The notes beneath the pieces are model-generated. The model was not told the origin of the DNA, ran no database searches, and saw only the letters and a list, made by a program, of their open reading frames with translations. DNA of 64,000 bases from Pontibacter mangrovi (GTDB lineage: Bacteria > Bacteroidota > Bacteroidia > Cytophagales > Hymenobacteraceae), in NCBI RefSeq assembly GCF_006385705.1, contig NZ_VFRQ01000001.1:496001-560000 (forward strand), written 5' to 3'. Numbering within the stretch: the first letter of the stretch is position 1; the number at the start of each line of letters is the position of its first letter. The position numbers and the translations under genes were made by a program. Positions 51,181 to 60,098 of the stretch are shown here, piece after piece.

Positions 51181-53517
51181 ATGATGAAAAGATTAACCAC
51201 ATTGCTTCTCCTGATGCTTTGCCTGGTGGCTACGATGGCCCAGGCGCAGGACAAGGTAACCCTGAGCGGTTACATAAGAGACCGTGCCTCCGGCGAAGGC
51301 CTGATCGGGGCCTCCGTGAGTGTGCAGGAACTGCCTGGTGTAGGCGTAGCCACCAATGCGTATGGCTTTTACTCGCTCACGCTGCCCAAAGGCACCTATA
51401 CCCTCCTTTACAGCTATGTAGGCTTTGTGGCCTCCGGCAAAACCTTGCCGCTTGGCAGCAGCCAGAAGCTCGACGTGGAGCTACAGGAGAACAGCACCGC
51501 CCTGCAGGAAGTGGAGATCACCACGCACAAGGAAGACAACAACGTGCGCTCGATGGAAATGAGCACCCTAAAAATGCAGGTGGCGGAGCTCAAAAGTATG
51601 CCTGCCCTGCTGGGCGAAGTGGACATTGTGAAGGCGGTGCAGATGATGCCGGGCGTGCAGACGGCCGGTGAGGGCACCTCAGGCTTTTACGTGCGCGGCG
51701 GCGGCGCAGACCAAAACCTGATCCTGCTGGACGAAGCGCCGGTTTACAATGCCTCGCACCTGATGGGCTTTTTCTCGGTGTTCAACGCGGATGCCATTAA
51801 AGACGTGCAGCTTTATAAAGGCGGCATCCCGGCCCAGCACGGCGGCCGCCTTTCCTCCCTCCTCGACATCCGCATGAAAGAGGGCAACAGCAAGAAGCTC
51901 GGCGTTTCGGGTGGTATCGGCACCGTTTCCAGCCGCCTGACGGTGGAAGCGCCCCTCATCAAAGACAAGAGCTCTTTTATACTTTCCGGGCGGCGCACCT
52001 ACGCCGACGTTTTCTTTGGCCTGAGCAGCGACGAGAACATCAAAGGCAATCAGCTATACTTCTACGACCTCAACAGCAAGCTCAATTATACTTTAAATGA
52101 CAAGAACCGCCTGTTTGTATCGGGTTACTTTGGGCGCGACGTGGCCGCTACCGACGACTTTATGATGAACTGGGGCAATGCCACGGCCACCGTGCGCTGG
52201 AACCACCTCTTCTCGGACCGCCTCTTCTCTAACACCACTTTTCTATTTTCTGATTTTGACTACGCCTTGGGCTCCAAGGAGGCGGAGTCGGAGTTTACCT
52301 GGAAGTCGCACATCAAAGACTACGGCCTCAAAAACGACTACACGTATTTCCTGAACCCGAAAAACCAGCTGCGCTTTGGCCTGCACCTGACGTACCACAA
52401 CTTTATGCCTGCCGAAGTGAAGCCGGGCCCGGCATCTTATGTAAACGAGCTGAAGCTGAATTCTACCAGCGCCCTGGAGGCTGCGGTTTACCTGAGCAAC
52501 GAGCACCAGCTTACCGACCGCCTGACAGTGGATTACGGCCTGCGCCTCTCCCGCTTTACCAACATGGGCCCGGGCAAAGTATACCTGTACGATGAGAGCT
52601 TTAAGACGCCTACCGACACAGTGGAATACGGCCGCTTTGAGAAGATAAAAAGCTATGGCGGGCTGGAGCCACGCCTTTCGGCCAAGTATGAACTGAACGA
52701 GGTGAGCTCGGTGAAAGCTTCTTACAACCGCACGCTGCAGTACCTACACCTGGTATCCAACTCCACCTCTGCCCTGCCCTTCGACGTGTGGGTGCCGAGC
52801 AGCACCTATATCAAGCCGCAGCTCGCCGACCAGGTAGCGGCCGGCTACTTCCGCAACTTCAACGACAATATGTTTGAGGCCTCCTTGGAAGTATACCATA
52901 AGTGGATGGATAACCAGATTGACTACAAAGACTACGCGGAGATCCTGCTAAACGACCGCCTGGAGACAGAGCTACTGCGAGGAACCGGCAAGGCTTACGG
53001 GGCGGAGTTTTACGTGCGCAAGCAAAAGGGGCTGCTAACCGGCTCGCTGAGTTATACCTTGTCTAAGACCGAGCGCACGGTGCCGGGCATTAACCAGGGC
53101 AAGGCCTTTGCGCCGCGCTACGACCGCCGCCACTCAGGTAACCTAGCGCTCAGCTACCTGTTCAGCCCCAGCATTACTTTTGGCGCCAACTGGACCTACG
53201 CTACCGGCGGCGCGGTGACCATGCCGGTGGGGCGCTTCGAATACAACGGCAAAACCTACCCGGTTTACTCCGAACGCAACGGCTACCGCCTGCCTGACTA
53301 CCACCGACTCGACCTGTCGGCCACCTACGAGAAGCCGCGCAACGAATTCCGGAAGTACAGCGGCTCCTGGACGCTCAGCATCTACAACGCCTACGCCCGA
53401 AAAAACGCCTTCACCATTTTCTTCCGCGAGAGCGAAGACGACCATACCAAAACCGAGGCGGTGAAATCATACTTGTTCGGCCTGGTGCCCTCGCTTACCT
53501 ATAACTTCAATTTCTAA
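51181..53517 (+). CDS. TonB-dependent receptor with carboxypeptidase-like N-terminal domain
   Basis: A 778-residue outer-membrane protein. After the signal peptide (ATMAQAQDK) comes a carboxypeptidase-D-regulatory-like domain (LSGYIRDRASGEGLIGASVSV, TNAYGFYSLTLPKGTYTL), then a plug (VKAVQMMPGVQTAGEGTSGFYVRGGGADQNLIL region, near residues 155-185) and a 22-strand barrel ending in SYLFGLVPSLTYNFNF with terminal Phe. No DUF4880/FecR or sigma gene is near, so regulation is not by a FecI system here. It is followed 13 bp later by a DUF4249 lipoprotein, the usual partner. Cargo unknown. Confidence 0.94.
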   Translation: MMKRLTTLLLLMLCLVATMAQAQDKVTLSGYIRDRASGEGLIGASVSVQELPGVGVATNAYGFYSLTLPKGTYTLLYSYVGFVASGKTLPLGSSQKLDVELQENSTALQEVEITTHKEDNNVRSMEMSTLKMQVAELKSMPALLGEVDIVKAVQMMPGVQTAGEGTSGFYVRGGGADQNLILLDEAPVYNASHLMGFFSVFNADAIKDVQLYKGGIPAQHGGRLSSLLDIRMKEGNSKKLGVSGGIGTVSSRLTVEAPLIKDKSSFILSGRRTYADVFFGLSSDENIKGNQLYFYDLNSKLNYTLNDKNRLFVSGYFGRDVAATDDFMMNWGNATATVRWNHLFSDRLFSNTTFLFSDFDYALGSKEAESEFTWKSHIKDYGLKNDYTYFLNPKNQLRFGLHLTYHNFMPAEVKPGPASYVNELKLNSTSALEAAVYLSNEHQLTDRLTVDYGLRLSRFTNMGPGKVYLYDESFKTPTDTVEYGRFEKIKSYGGLEPRLSAKYELNEVSSVKASYNRTLQYLHLVSNSTSALPFDVWVPSSTYIKPQLADQVAAGYFRNFNDNMFEASLEVYHKWMDNQIDYKDYAEILLNDRLETELLRGTGKAYGAEFYVRKQKGLLTGSLSYTLSKTERTVPGINQGKAFAPRYDRRHSGNLALSYLFSPSITFGANWTYATGGAVTMPVGRFEYNGKTYPVYSERNGYRLPDYHRLDLSATYEKPRNEFRKYSGSWTLSIYNAYARKNAFTIFFRESEDDHTKTEAVKSYLFGLVPSLTYNFNF

Positions 53518-53530
53518 CCTATGAACCGCC

Positions 53531-54337
53531 ATGAACCATACGATGAATAAGATACTGTTATACCTGCTCGCCCTGTTGCCCCTCGGCCTGAGCGGCTGCG
53601 AAGAGGTGATCGATTACGAACTGAGAACCGATGACACTAAACTGGTTGTCGAGGGGCTGATCACGAACCAGCCGGGGCCCTACACCGTGCGCCTCTCCAC
53701 CACCAAAGGCTATCTTGAAGACGGCACCACGCCCGGTGTGAACGGTGCCCTGGTCGTTGTTTCTGATAACCACGGCACTGCCGATACACTGCGGACAGTG
53801 GGCGATGGTCTGTACCAGACGGCAAAGCTGCAGGGTACGCCTGGCTATACTTATTATTTTAAGGCTGTTGTAAACGGAGCGACCTATACTGCCCAAAGCT
53901 TTATGCCCACCGTATCGCCTATCGACTCGCTTACGTTTGAGTATAAACAGGGCGGCCACATGGAGGATGAAGGCTATTACCCGATCATCCACTTCCGGGA
54001 CCCGGCGGGTAAGGGCAATTACTACCGCTGGAATGTGTACATAAACGATGTGCTGGAGCCAGACGAGCTGGCTGTGCTGAACGATGACATCTACGACGGC
54101 AACTATGGCCACGCCAACATGCAGTTTGCCCTGGAGAAAGGAGACAGGCTAAAAGTAGAGCTGTACGGCATCGACAAGCCCGCCTACGAGTTCTGGATTG
54201 CCCTGCTGAACCAACAGAACGCCGCGGGTGGACCATTCGAGAGCACCCCGGCCAACGCCCCAAGCAACATCAGCAACGGCGCCATCGGGTACTTCGTAGC
54301 CTCGGCCGTGTCGGTGCTGGAGGAAGAGGTGCGGTAA
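53531..54337 (+). CDS. DUF4249 lipoprotein, partner of the TonB receptor
   Basis: A 268-residue lipoprotein (signal ending LGLSGCEEV). DUF4249 features are LVVEGLITNQPGPYTVRLSTT, TPGVNGALVVVSDN, PGYTYYFKAVVNGATYTA and the late NQQNAAGGPFESTPANAPSNI, usually placed beside a TonB receptor in Bacteroidota. Like SusD it may sit on the receptor outside the outer membrane, though it is not a SusD homologue. ATG 53531 and ATG 53543 are both possible starts. The genes form one operon with a terminator after them. Confidence 0.9.
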   Translation: MNHTMNKILLYLLALLPLGLSGCEEVIDYELRTDDTKLVVEGLITNQPGPYTVRLSTTKGYLEDGTTPGVNGALVVVSDNHGTADTLRTVGDGLYQTAKLQGTPGYTYYFKAVVNGATYTAQSFMPTVSPIDSLTFEYKQGGHMEDEGYYPIIHFRDPAGKGNYYRWNVYINDVLEPDELAVLNDDIYDGNYGHANMQFALEKGDRLKVELYGIDKPAYEFWIALLNQQNAAGGPFESTPANAPSNISNGAIGYFVASAVSVLEEEVR

Positions 54338-54356
54338 GCATCCGATAGCCTTAATA

Positions 54357-54397
54357 AAAGGGCGGCTGCGCTATTGGGTATAGGGCAGCCGCTCTTT
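54357..54397 (+). terminator. Intrinsic terminator of the TonB/DUF4249 operon
   Basis: Arms AAAGGGCGGCTGC and GCAGCCGCTCTTT with one G-U pair, twenty bases after the stop. Confidence 0.85.
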
Positions 54398-54412
54398 ATT
54401 TATACCAGTTTT

Positions 54413-54949
54413 TTAGAGGGTGTGATCGCCATCCATCAGCCACTTGATCGCATCCTGCTCTTCGATAAAATCTCTTGTTTCGCAGGGCTGCGGCATTTCA
54501 GAGGCCTTTTCGTAGATGGTCTCAATCGCTTTTTGCTGGAAGACATCCGGAGCAAGCAGATTTGCTACCCGCTCCAGCTTACTGTGTTGCAGCAGCTTAC
54601 CGGTATGCTTGGCTATCCATGCCTGGTCGCTCAGCGTGGGCGCGTGCATCAACCTATAGTCTGCTAAAATACACGTCACATTGTAGGCAAGTATAAAATT
54701 ACTCGCAAAAAGCATGGCCTCGCGCAACTGTGCACTCGGCATTTTACCTTTCCAGGTATTCCATAGGAACTTCTCTTCCTGGTTGAACTTCATGATGAAG
54801 AACTCGTCCTGTCGTATAGTCTTAAAACGTAGGTGCTGGCCTGGCAAGGTATGTCGTGTTAGGTTAAACCATTTCACTACTTTCTCATCAATTATACGTA
54901 CTACCTTATAAAATGCAATATTTTTAATATAAATTAATATAAAAACCAT
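54413..54949 (-). CDS. STAS-like uncharacterised protein
   Basis: A 178-residue soluble protein. The core (DEFFIMKFNQEEKFLWNTWK, MLFASNFILAYNVTCILADY, DQAWIAKHTGKLLQHSKLERVANLLAPDVFQQKAIETIYEKA) follows the pattern of a SpoIIAA/STAS-like alpha-beta fold found in many Hymenobacteraceae proteins: strand, Trp-rich strand, helix, then a strand with Asp. I know no function. The true start may be ATG 54949 or a later one (54793); the first 30 codons are AT-rich and hydrophobic. It is convergent with the DUF4249 gene. Confidence 0.6.
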   Translation of the reverse strand: MVFILIYIKNIAFYKVVRIIDEKVVKWFNLTRHTLPGQHLRFKTIRQDEFFIMKFNQEEKFLWNTWKGKMPSAQLREAMLFASNFILAYNVTCILADYRLMHAPTLSDQAWIAKHTGKLLQHSKLERVANLLAPDVFQQKAIETIYEKASEMPQPCETRDFIEEQDAIKWLMDGDHTL

Positions 54950-55052
54950 TACACATTTCTCACAATTTATACTTGCTCTGTGTCCATAGCCCCTAGAATT
55001 AGCCTATAAAGCAACAAAACAGACCACTAATCTTTCTAGTCAAAAATCAGCC

Positions 55053-55847
55053 ATGAACATTCTACTCCTCAACATCATCTCCCTCACGGTATGCTTATTC
55101 AGCGTAATGCAAGCGCCTTACAAGCCGGTGCAACAACAGGAAACAAGTCCGGCAAAAATGCTGGAGGGGGCCTGGACACTTAGCTCCGGCAACCCGCGCT
55201 TTGCCACATTGCCTGAGGGCGCTACTGCTGTGGCCCTGGTGCAGGATGGTTACTTCTCTGTCACCTATTTTGACCGCGATAAGAAAAAATTCTGGGGCAC
55301 CTACGGCGGCACGCTTTCAATACAGGACAGCCAACTCACCCAAACGCTGGAGTTCAACACCCTGGATACCGCCTCGGTGGGCCGCAGCTATACCTACAAG
55401 TATACGTTTAAGAACAGGCAACTGCAGTTGCAGGACGCAGCTGCTACGCAGGTATGGCAAAAAGCTGCTACCGATGATGCAGCCGCTCCGCTGGAGGGTA
55501 CCTGGCGCATAACGGGCCGGGCCGGAGAGGATGGCACCCTAAACCCCATGCGCCGTGGCCCGCGCAAAACACTCAAGATCCTGACCGGCGGGCGCTTTCA
55601 GTGGATCGCATTCAACACAGCCACGAAAGAATTCTCGGGCACAGGCGGCGGCACCTATACCGCCAAAGACGGGACCTATACCGAACGAATCGAGTTCTTC
55701 TCCCGCGACTCCAGCCGCGTGGGGGCCAGCCTCAGCTTTACGTACGAAGTGGCAGACGGCAAGTGGCTGCACAGTGGCCAAAGCAGCACCGGCAAACTGA
55801 TAAATGAAGTATGGGAGCGGGAAAATCCGTCGCAAAACGGCGAATAA
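55053..55847 (+). CDS. Exported protein with two lipocalin-like repeats
   Basis: A 264-residue protein with a signal peptide (LLNIISLTVCLFSV). It carries two copies of one domain of about 110 residues: the first begins MLEGAWTLSSG and contains FSVTYFDRDKKKFWGTYGGT and LEFNTLDTASVGRSYTYKY, the second begins PLEGTWRITG and contains FQWIAFNTATKEFSGTGGGT and IEFFSRDSSRVGASLSFTY. Each reads as a small beta barrel. Similar one- or two-domain 'membrane or secreted' proteins occur in Bacteroidota. Function unknown. Confidence 0.78.
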   Translation: MNILLLNIISLTVCLFSVMQAPYKPVQQQETSPAKMLEGAWTLSSGNPRFATLPEGATAVALVQDGYFSVTYFDRDKKKFWGTYGGTLSIQDSQLTQTLEFNTLDTASVGRSYTYKYTFKNRQLQLQDAAATQVWQKAATDDAAAPLEGTWRITGRAGEDGTLNPMRRGPRKTLKILTGGRFQWIAFNTATKEFSGTGGGTYTAKDGTYTERIEFFSRDSSRVGASLSFTYEVADGKWLHSGQSSTGKLINEVWERENPSQNGE

Positions 55848-55964
55848 ACGCTGCGGTTTTTATTCAGGTTCAACGTTAAACGCAGGTTCAGCGTACTGTA
55901 GTTGTTACTGCTATATAGCAGTTATAACGCATACAAACCGATCAACGGCATCAATAAAAAAGAT

Positions 55965-56165
55965 ATGGCAGAGATAAACATCGAGCGAAAAAAGAAACCC
56001 GCCTGGCCCTGGATACTCCTCCTTCTGATAATACTGGCCCTGGTGGCCTGGGCTATCTACTCGCTCACGCAAGACAAGGAAATAGACGTGGAAGAAGTAC
56101 CGTCCACAGGCATGGTGTTACCTTCCGAAAGCCAGGCGCCGCTTGCATGCGGCACAGTGGCCTGA
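55965..56165 (+). CDS. Small single-pass membrane protein (66 aa)
   Basis: From ATG 55965: MAEINIERKKKPAWPW, then one membrane helix (ILLLLIILALVAWAIYS), then an acidic tail. Cytoplasmic N-terminus is likely from the positive charges. It precedes the PRC-barrel gene by 27 bp on the same strand, so the two are probably one operon. Such pairs appear in general-stress clusters, but no function is known. Confidence 0.65.
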   Translation: MAEINIERKKKPAWPWILLLLIILALVAWAIYSLTQDKEIDVEEVPSTGMVLPSESQAPLACGTVA

Positions 56166-56192
56166 TGTAAAGACAAAACGTAAGAATAAGCT

Positions 56193-56936
56193 ATGAAAAA
56201 CGAAGATTTTAGAAACGAACGCCTGGTGCCCCTGAGCGCTATGCACGATTACCAGATCGCCAAAGACAACCCTGATGTGCTGGGTTGGCGGGTAGTGGGC
56301 GCAGACGGCGAAAGCCTGGGCATGGTGAAAGACCTGATCGTAGACCCCAAACTGATGAAGGCGCGCTACCTTTCAGTGGTGGGTGACCGCAGGTTCTTCA
56401 ACACAGAGAACGATCCCTACATGCTGATTCCGATCGGACTGGCTGCTCTGGATAAGAAAGGGAAAAAGGTGTTTGTGCCTACCGTGGACTCCAACACCAT
56501 TGGCCAGTACCCGATCTATAACGGAGGCCCCGTGACGGAAGATTACGAGTATGCTGTGCGCGACTCGGTAAACCGCTTTCAGCGCAACGCCATGCCAGGC
56601 ACATCAGAAGAACACAAGGCCGAGTTTGAAGAGGCCCTGCACCGGCAGCCGGAGCACCGCCACCTGTCGGAAGACTTCTACAACGACGCCAGCTTCGACG
56701 AGAACCGCTTTTATACTTCTGACCAGGATGTGTACCGCGAAAAAGTATACTCCAGCCGCGACTATAGCAAAGATGAAGATCAGTTGAGCGCAGCAGATAT
56801 GCATCAGGAAGAAAGAAGGCCTAAATCGGTAGAAGACTCCATTTCCACCATTGAGCGGTTGGAGCACCTGCGGGAGCGCGGCTCCATCACCGAAGAGGAA
56901 TTTATACTTCTGAAAAAGCGGGCACTCGACCTGTAA
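56193..56936 (+). CDS. PRC-barrel protein with C-terminal SHOCT domain
   Basis: A 247-residue cytoplasmic protein. The PRC-barrel covers about residues 20-110 (DVLGWRVVGADGESLGMVKDL, VDPKLMKARYLSVVGD, YMLIPIGLAALDKKGKKVF). A charged low-complexity linker follows, ending with SHOCT (DSISTIERLEHLRERGSITEEEFILLKKR), a motif of oligomerising or membrane-linked proteins. PRC-barrel proteins of this type are often stress-induced. A strong terminator follows. Confidence 0.85.
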   Translation: MKNEDFRNERLVPLSAMHDYQIAKDNPDVLGWRVVGADGESLGMVKDLIVDPKLMKARYLSVVGDRRFFNTENDPYMLIPIGLAALDKKGKKVFVPTVDSNTIGQYPIYNGGPVTEDYEYAVRDSVNRFQRNAMPGTSEEHKAEFEEALHRQPEHRHLSEDFYNDASFDENRFYTSDQDVYREKVYSSRDYSKDEDQLSAADMHQEERRPKSVEDSISTIERLEHLRERGSITEEEFILLKKRALDL

Positions 56937-56983
56937 TCCTCTAAACTACGTGTGCAGTTAAATTTTACGGCACAAATGCACGG

Positions 56984-57040
56984 ACCGGCCCTTTTGTTGT
57001 TATGCCTCAGCGCTTAGCAGCAAAAGGGCCGGTTTTTTTT
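56984..57040 (+). terminator. Intrinsic terminator of the PRC-barrel operon
   Basis: Arms ACCGGCCCTTTTG and CAAAAGGGCCGGT, then eight T. The rest of 56937-57253 shows no gene. Confidence 0.92.
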
Positions 57041-57253
57041 GTATAAACGTTCTGGCCTAGTTCAGCGGCGCCCTGTCATCAGTCCCTCCCCCACAAACGG
57101 CATATCAGCTGCTGCCACGCCAGTGAACAAGTATAAAAGGGTTTTTTAATTTACACTTCGCACAACTCCTTTCACCCCTTAAACATCCTGAAACATAGCT
57201 TGTTATAGCAGCAAATCGTAAAAGTATAGAGCTGTAACAGAAGTCTGTATACT

Positions 57254-60013
57254 ATGCCTGTTTCCGAAGAAAAACCACTGAAGCAAGAGCCCCTGAGGTT
57301 AGGCAAACAACACGCCTGGCATAGCCTGGAAACCTCACAGGTGCTGGCGCTGCTGCGCGTATCGGCAAACCAAGGACTGACAGCTGCGGAAGCAGCGCAG
57401 CGGCAAGCCCAGTTTGGCCGCAACGTGATGACGCCCAAGAAACAGCAAAGCGCCTTTGTCAGATTCTTGCTGCAGTTCCACCAGCCGCTCATCTACATCC
57501 TGCTTGCCGCCAGCGTTGTTACTGTTCTGCTGGAAGAGTATGTGGATGCCATCGTCATTTTTGCGGTTGTGTTCATCAACGCCATCATTGGGTATGTGCA
57601 GGAGTCGAAGGCACTGGAGGCGATTGACGCCCTGACTAAAAGTATGACTGCCCGGGCACAGGTTATCCGGGACGGCAAGAAACAGAACATAGATGCGCAA
57701 GAACTCGTGCCCGGCGACATCGTGCTGGTGCAGTCGGGTGATAAGTTTCCGGCGGATGTGCGCCTGGTGCGGGTGCGGGACCTGAAGGTGGATGAGTCGG
57801 CGCTGACCGGCGAGTCGGTGGCGGTGGAGAAATCGGACCAAACGGTGGCTCCTGATGATGTGCTCGGCGACCGCCTTGGCATGGGCTTTTCCTCTACCGT
57901 CGTTACCTATGGCCAGGGACAGGGCGTGGTAACAACCACCGGCGATTTGACCGAAGTAGGCAAGATCCAAAAATCCATTGCCGGCGCCCAGGACCTGGAA
58001 ACGCCCCTCACCAAAAAAATAAAGGAGTTCAGCCGCCTGCTGCTCTGGGTTATATTGGGATTATCCGCCACCGTGTTTTTGGTGGAGTATCTGCGGGGAG
58101 CACCTGTCGGCGAGACCTTTATGGTAGCTGTGGCTCTGGCCGTTGGTGCCATTCCCGAAGGCTTGCCCGTGGCCGTTACCATCATGCTGGCGCTGGGCGT
58201 GTCTAAAATGGCCAGGCGCCGGGCCATTATCCGCAAACTGGTGGCCGTTGAAACCTTGGGCAGCACCAACGTTATCTGCTCCGATAAAACCGGCACGCTT
58301 ACCGAAAACCAGATGACGGTGCAGCAGATCGTGGCAGGCGGCCAAACCTACTCGGTTTCAGGCTTGGGCTATCGCCCCGAGGGCGAAATTCTGGAAAACG
58401 GACTGCCGGCGGACCTTATGGCCAACACCGCGCTGGAGCAATGCCTGATAGCCGGTATGCTCTGCAACGACAGCGCCCTGAAGGAAAAGGAGGGGCAATG
58501 GACCATAGAGGGCGACCCGACGGAAGGCGCCTTGCTCGTAGCTGCCCAAAAAGCAAAGCTGGAGAGCTGGAAACTGGAGCAGGACCTGCCCCGAAAAGAT
58601 GCCATCCCGTTTGAGTCGGAGTACCAGTACATGGCCACCCTGCATGGAGGCAGCCAACCGGTGATCTACCTGAAAGGCTCCGTAGAAGCTATTCTGGAGC
58701 GCAGCGAAAGCATGTTGCTGGCAAACGGCGAGCGCACGGGTCTGGACCGCGCAGGGATTAACAGACAAGTGGAGCGTATGGCCGCAGAGGGCTTTCGCGT
58801 ATTGGCCTTTGCCCTGGCCCACGTGCCCGGAACTATGGACGGAATTGACCATACCAACACCCAGTCCGACATGGTGTTTCTGGGTCTGCAGGGCATGATA
58901 GACCCACCCCGCAAAGAGGCGATGGAGGCCGTACAGCTGTGCCAGCAGGCAGGGATAGACGTGAAGATGATCACCGGGGACCATGCCGTGACCGCATCCG
59001 CCATCGCCAGCCAAATCGGGTTGAAAGGCCGCCGTGAGAACGGGAAACTGGTAGCTGTTACAGGTAAAGAGCTGCAGCAGGTTGAGGACAGGGAGCTGGA
59101 AAAGATTGCCGAGGAAGTAGCGGTGTTTGCCCGCGTTGCGCCCGACCAGAAGCTGCGCCTAGTAAAAGCCCTGCAGGCCCGCCAGCATATAGTAGCCATG
59201 ACAGGTGACGGCGTGAACGACGGGCCGGCCCTGAAACAGGCCAATATTGGCATAGCCATGGGCATCACCGGCACGGATGTAGCCAAGGACGCCGCCGACA
59301 TGGTGCTGACCGATGACAATTTCTCTTCTATAGAAGGAGCCGTGGAGGAAGGTAGAAGTGTGTTTGATAACCTGACTAAATTTATCGTCTGGACGTTGCC
59401 CACAAACTTGGGCGAGGGCCTGGTTATACTTGCCGCTGTCATAGTTGGCTCAACGCTGCCGGTACAGCCGGTGCAACTGCTTTGGATAAACATGACCACA
59501 GCCGTGCTGCTGGGGCTTACGCTGGCCTTCGAGCCCAAGGAACCGGGTATTATGGACCGTCCGCCCCGCCCTGTCAACGAGCCTATCCTCACCTTCGACT
59601 TGATCATGCGCACGCTGCTGGTCGGCACGCTGCTGCTGATCGCCTCGTTTGGATTGTTCTTGTATGAGGTGGAGCAAGGCGCTACTATAGCCCAGGCGCA
59701 AACGGTGGCCACCACAGTTTTTGTGGTTTTGGAGTCCTATTACCTGCTGAGCTGCCGCTCCCTGATACGGCCTGTGCGTGAAGTCGGCTTTTTCTCCAAC
59801 CTCTGGGTATACTATGGCATAGCCGCCATGTTAATGTTTCAGGCGCTTTTCATCTATACGCCTTTCATGAACACCTTATTCAGTTCCAGCCCACTGCATT
59901 TGTGGCAGGTGCTGCGGATCTTCGGCGCCGGAGTTGTGCTGCTCCTCATCGTGTCGGTAGAAAAGTCCGTCCGGTTCCGGCTGGCCCGCCGCAAAAATTC
60001 TCCAGCGAACTAG
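57254..60013 (+). CDS. P2-type cation-transporting ATPase (Ca2+/cation pump)
   Basis: A 919-residue membrane pump. Motifs are DESALTGESVAVEK (actuator TGES), AVGAIPEGLPVAVTIMLALG (TM4 ion site PEGLP), SDKTGTLTENQM with the phosphorylated Asp344, an ATP-binding domain with KDAIPFESEYQYMATL, and AMTGDGVNDGPAL. PEGL in TM4 and the cation ATPase N-domain (QGLTAAEAAQRQAQFGRNVM) are typical of Ca2+- and related P2-type pumps; Na+ or K+ export is also possible. No metal-regulatory gene is next to it. It is convergent with PEP synthase. Confidence 0.93.
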   Translation: MPVSEEKPLKQEPLRLGKQHAWHSLETSQVLALLRVSANQGLTAAEAAQRQAQFGRNVMTPKKQQSAFVRFLLQFHQPLIYILLAASVVTVLLEEYVDAIVIFAVVFINAIIGYVQESKALEAIDALTKSMTARAQVIRDGKKQNIDAQELVPGDIVLVQSGDKFPADVRLVRVRDLKVDESALTGESVAVEKSDQTVAPDDVLGDRLGMGFSSTVVTYGQGQGVVTTTGDLTEVGKIQKSIAGAQDLETPLTKKIKEFSRLLLWVILGLSATVFLVEYLRGAPVGETFMVAVALAVGAIPEGLPVAVTIMLALGVSKMARRRAIIRKLVAVETLGSTNVICSDKTGTLTENQMTVQQIVAGGQTYSVSGLGYRPEGEILENGLPADLMANTALEQCLIAGMLCNDSALKEKEGQWTIEGDPTEGALLVAAQKAKLESWKLEQDLPRKDAIPFESEYQYMATLHGGSQPVIYLKGSVEAILERSESMLLANGERTGLDRAGINRQVERMAAEGFRVLAFALAHVPGTMDGIDHTNTQSDMVFLGLQGMIDPPRKEAMEAVQLCQQAGIDVKMITGDHAVTASAIASQIGLKGRRENGKLVAVTGKELQQVEDRELEKIAEEVAVFARVAPDQKLRLVKALQARQHIVAMTGDGVNDGPALKQANIGIAMGITGTDVAKDAADMVLTDDNFSSIEGAVEEGRSVFDNLTKFIVWTLPTNLGEGLVILAAVIVGSTLPVQPVQLLWINMTTAVLLGLTLAFEPKEPGIMDRPPRPVNEPILTFDLIMRTLLVGTLLLIASFGLFLYEVEQGATIAQAQTVATTVFVVLESYYLLSCRSLIRPVREVGFFSNLWVYYGIAAMLMFQALFIYTPFMNTLFSSSPLHLWQVLRIFGAGVVLLLIVSVEKSVRFRLARRKNSPAN

Positions 60014-60098
60014 AAGGATGCACGTTTCATTCCTGCCGCACGATAGCGGTAGTTGGTTAGGCAATACAGGTATCAACTGACGCTTTTGAAAGCACCGC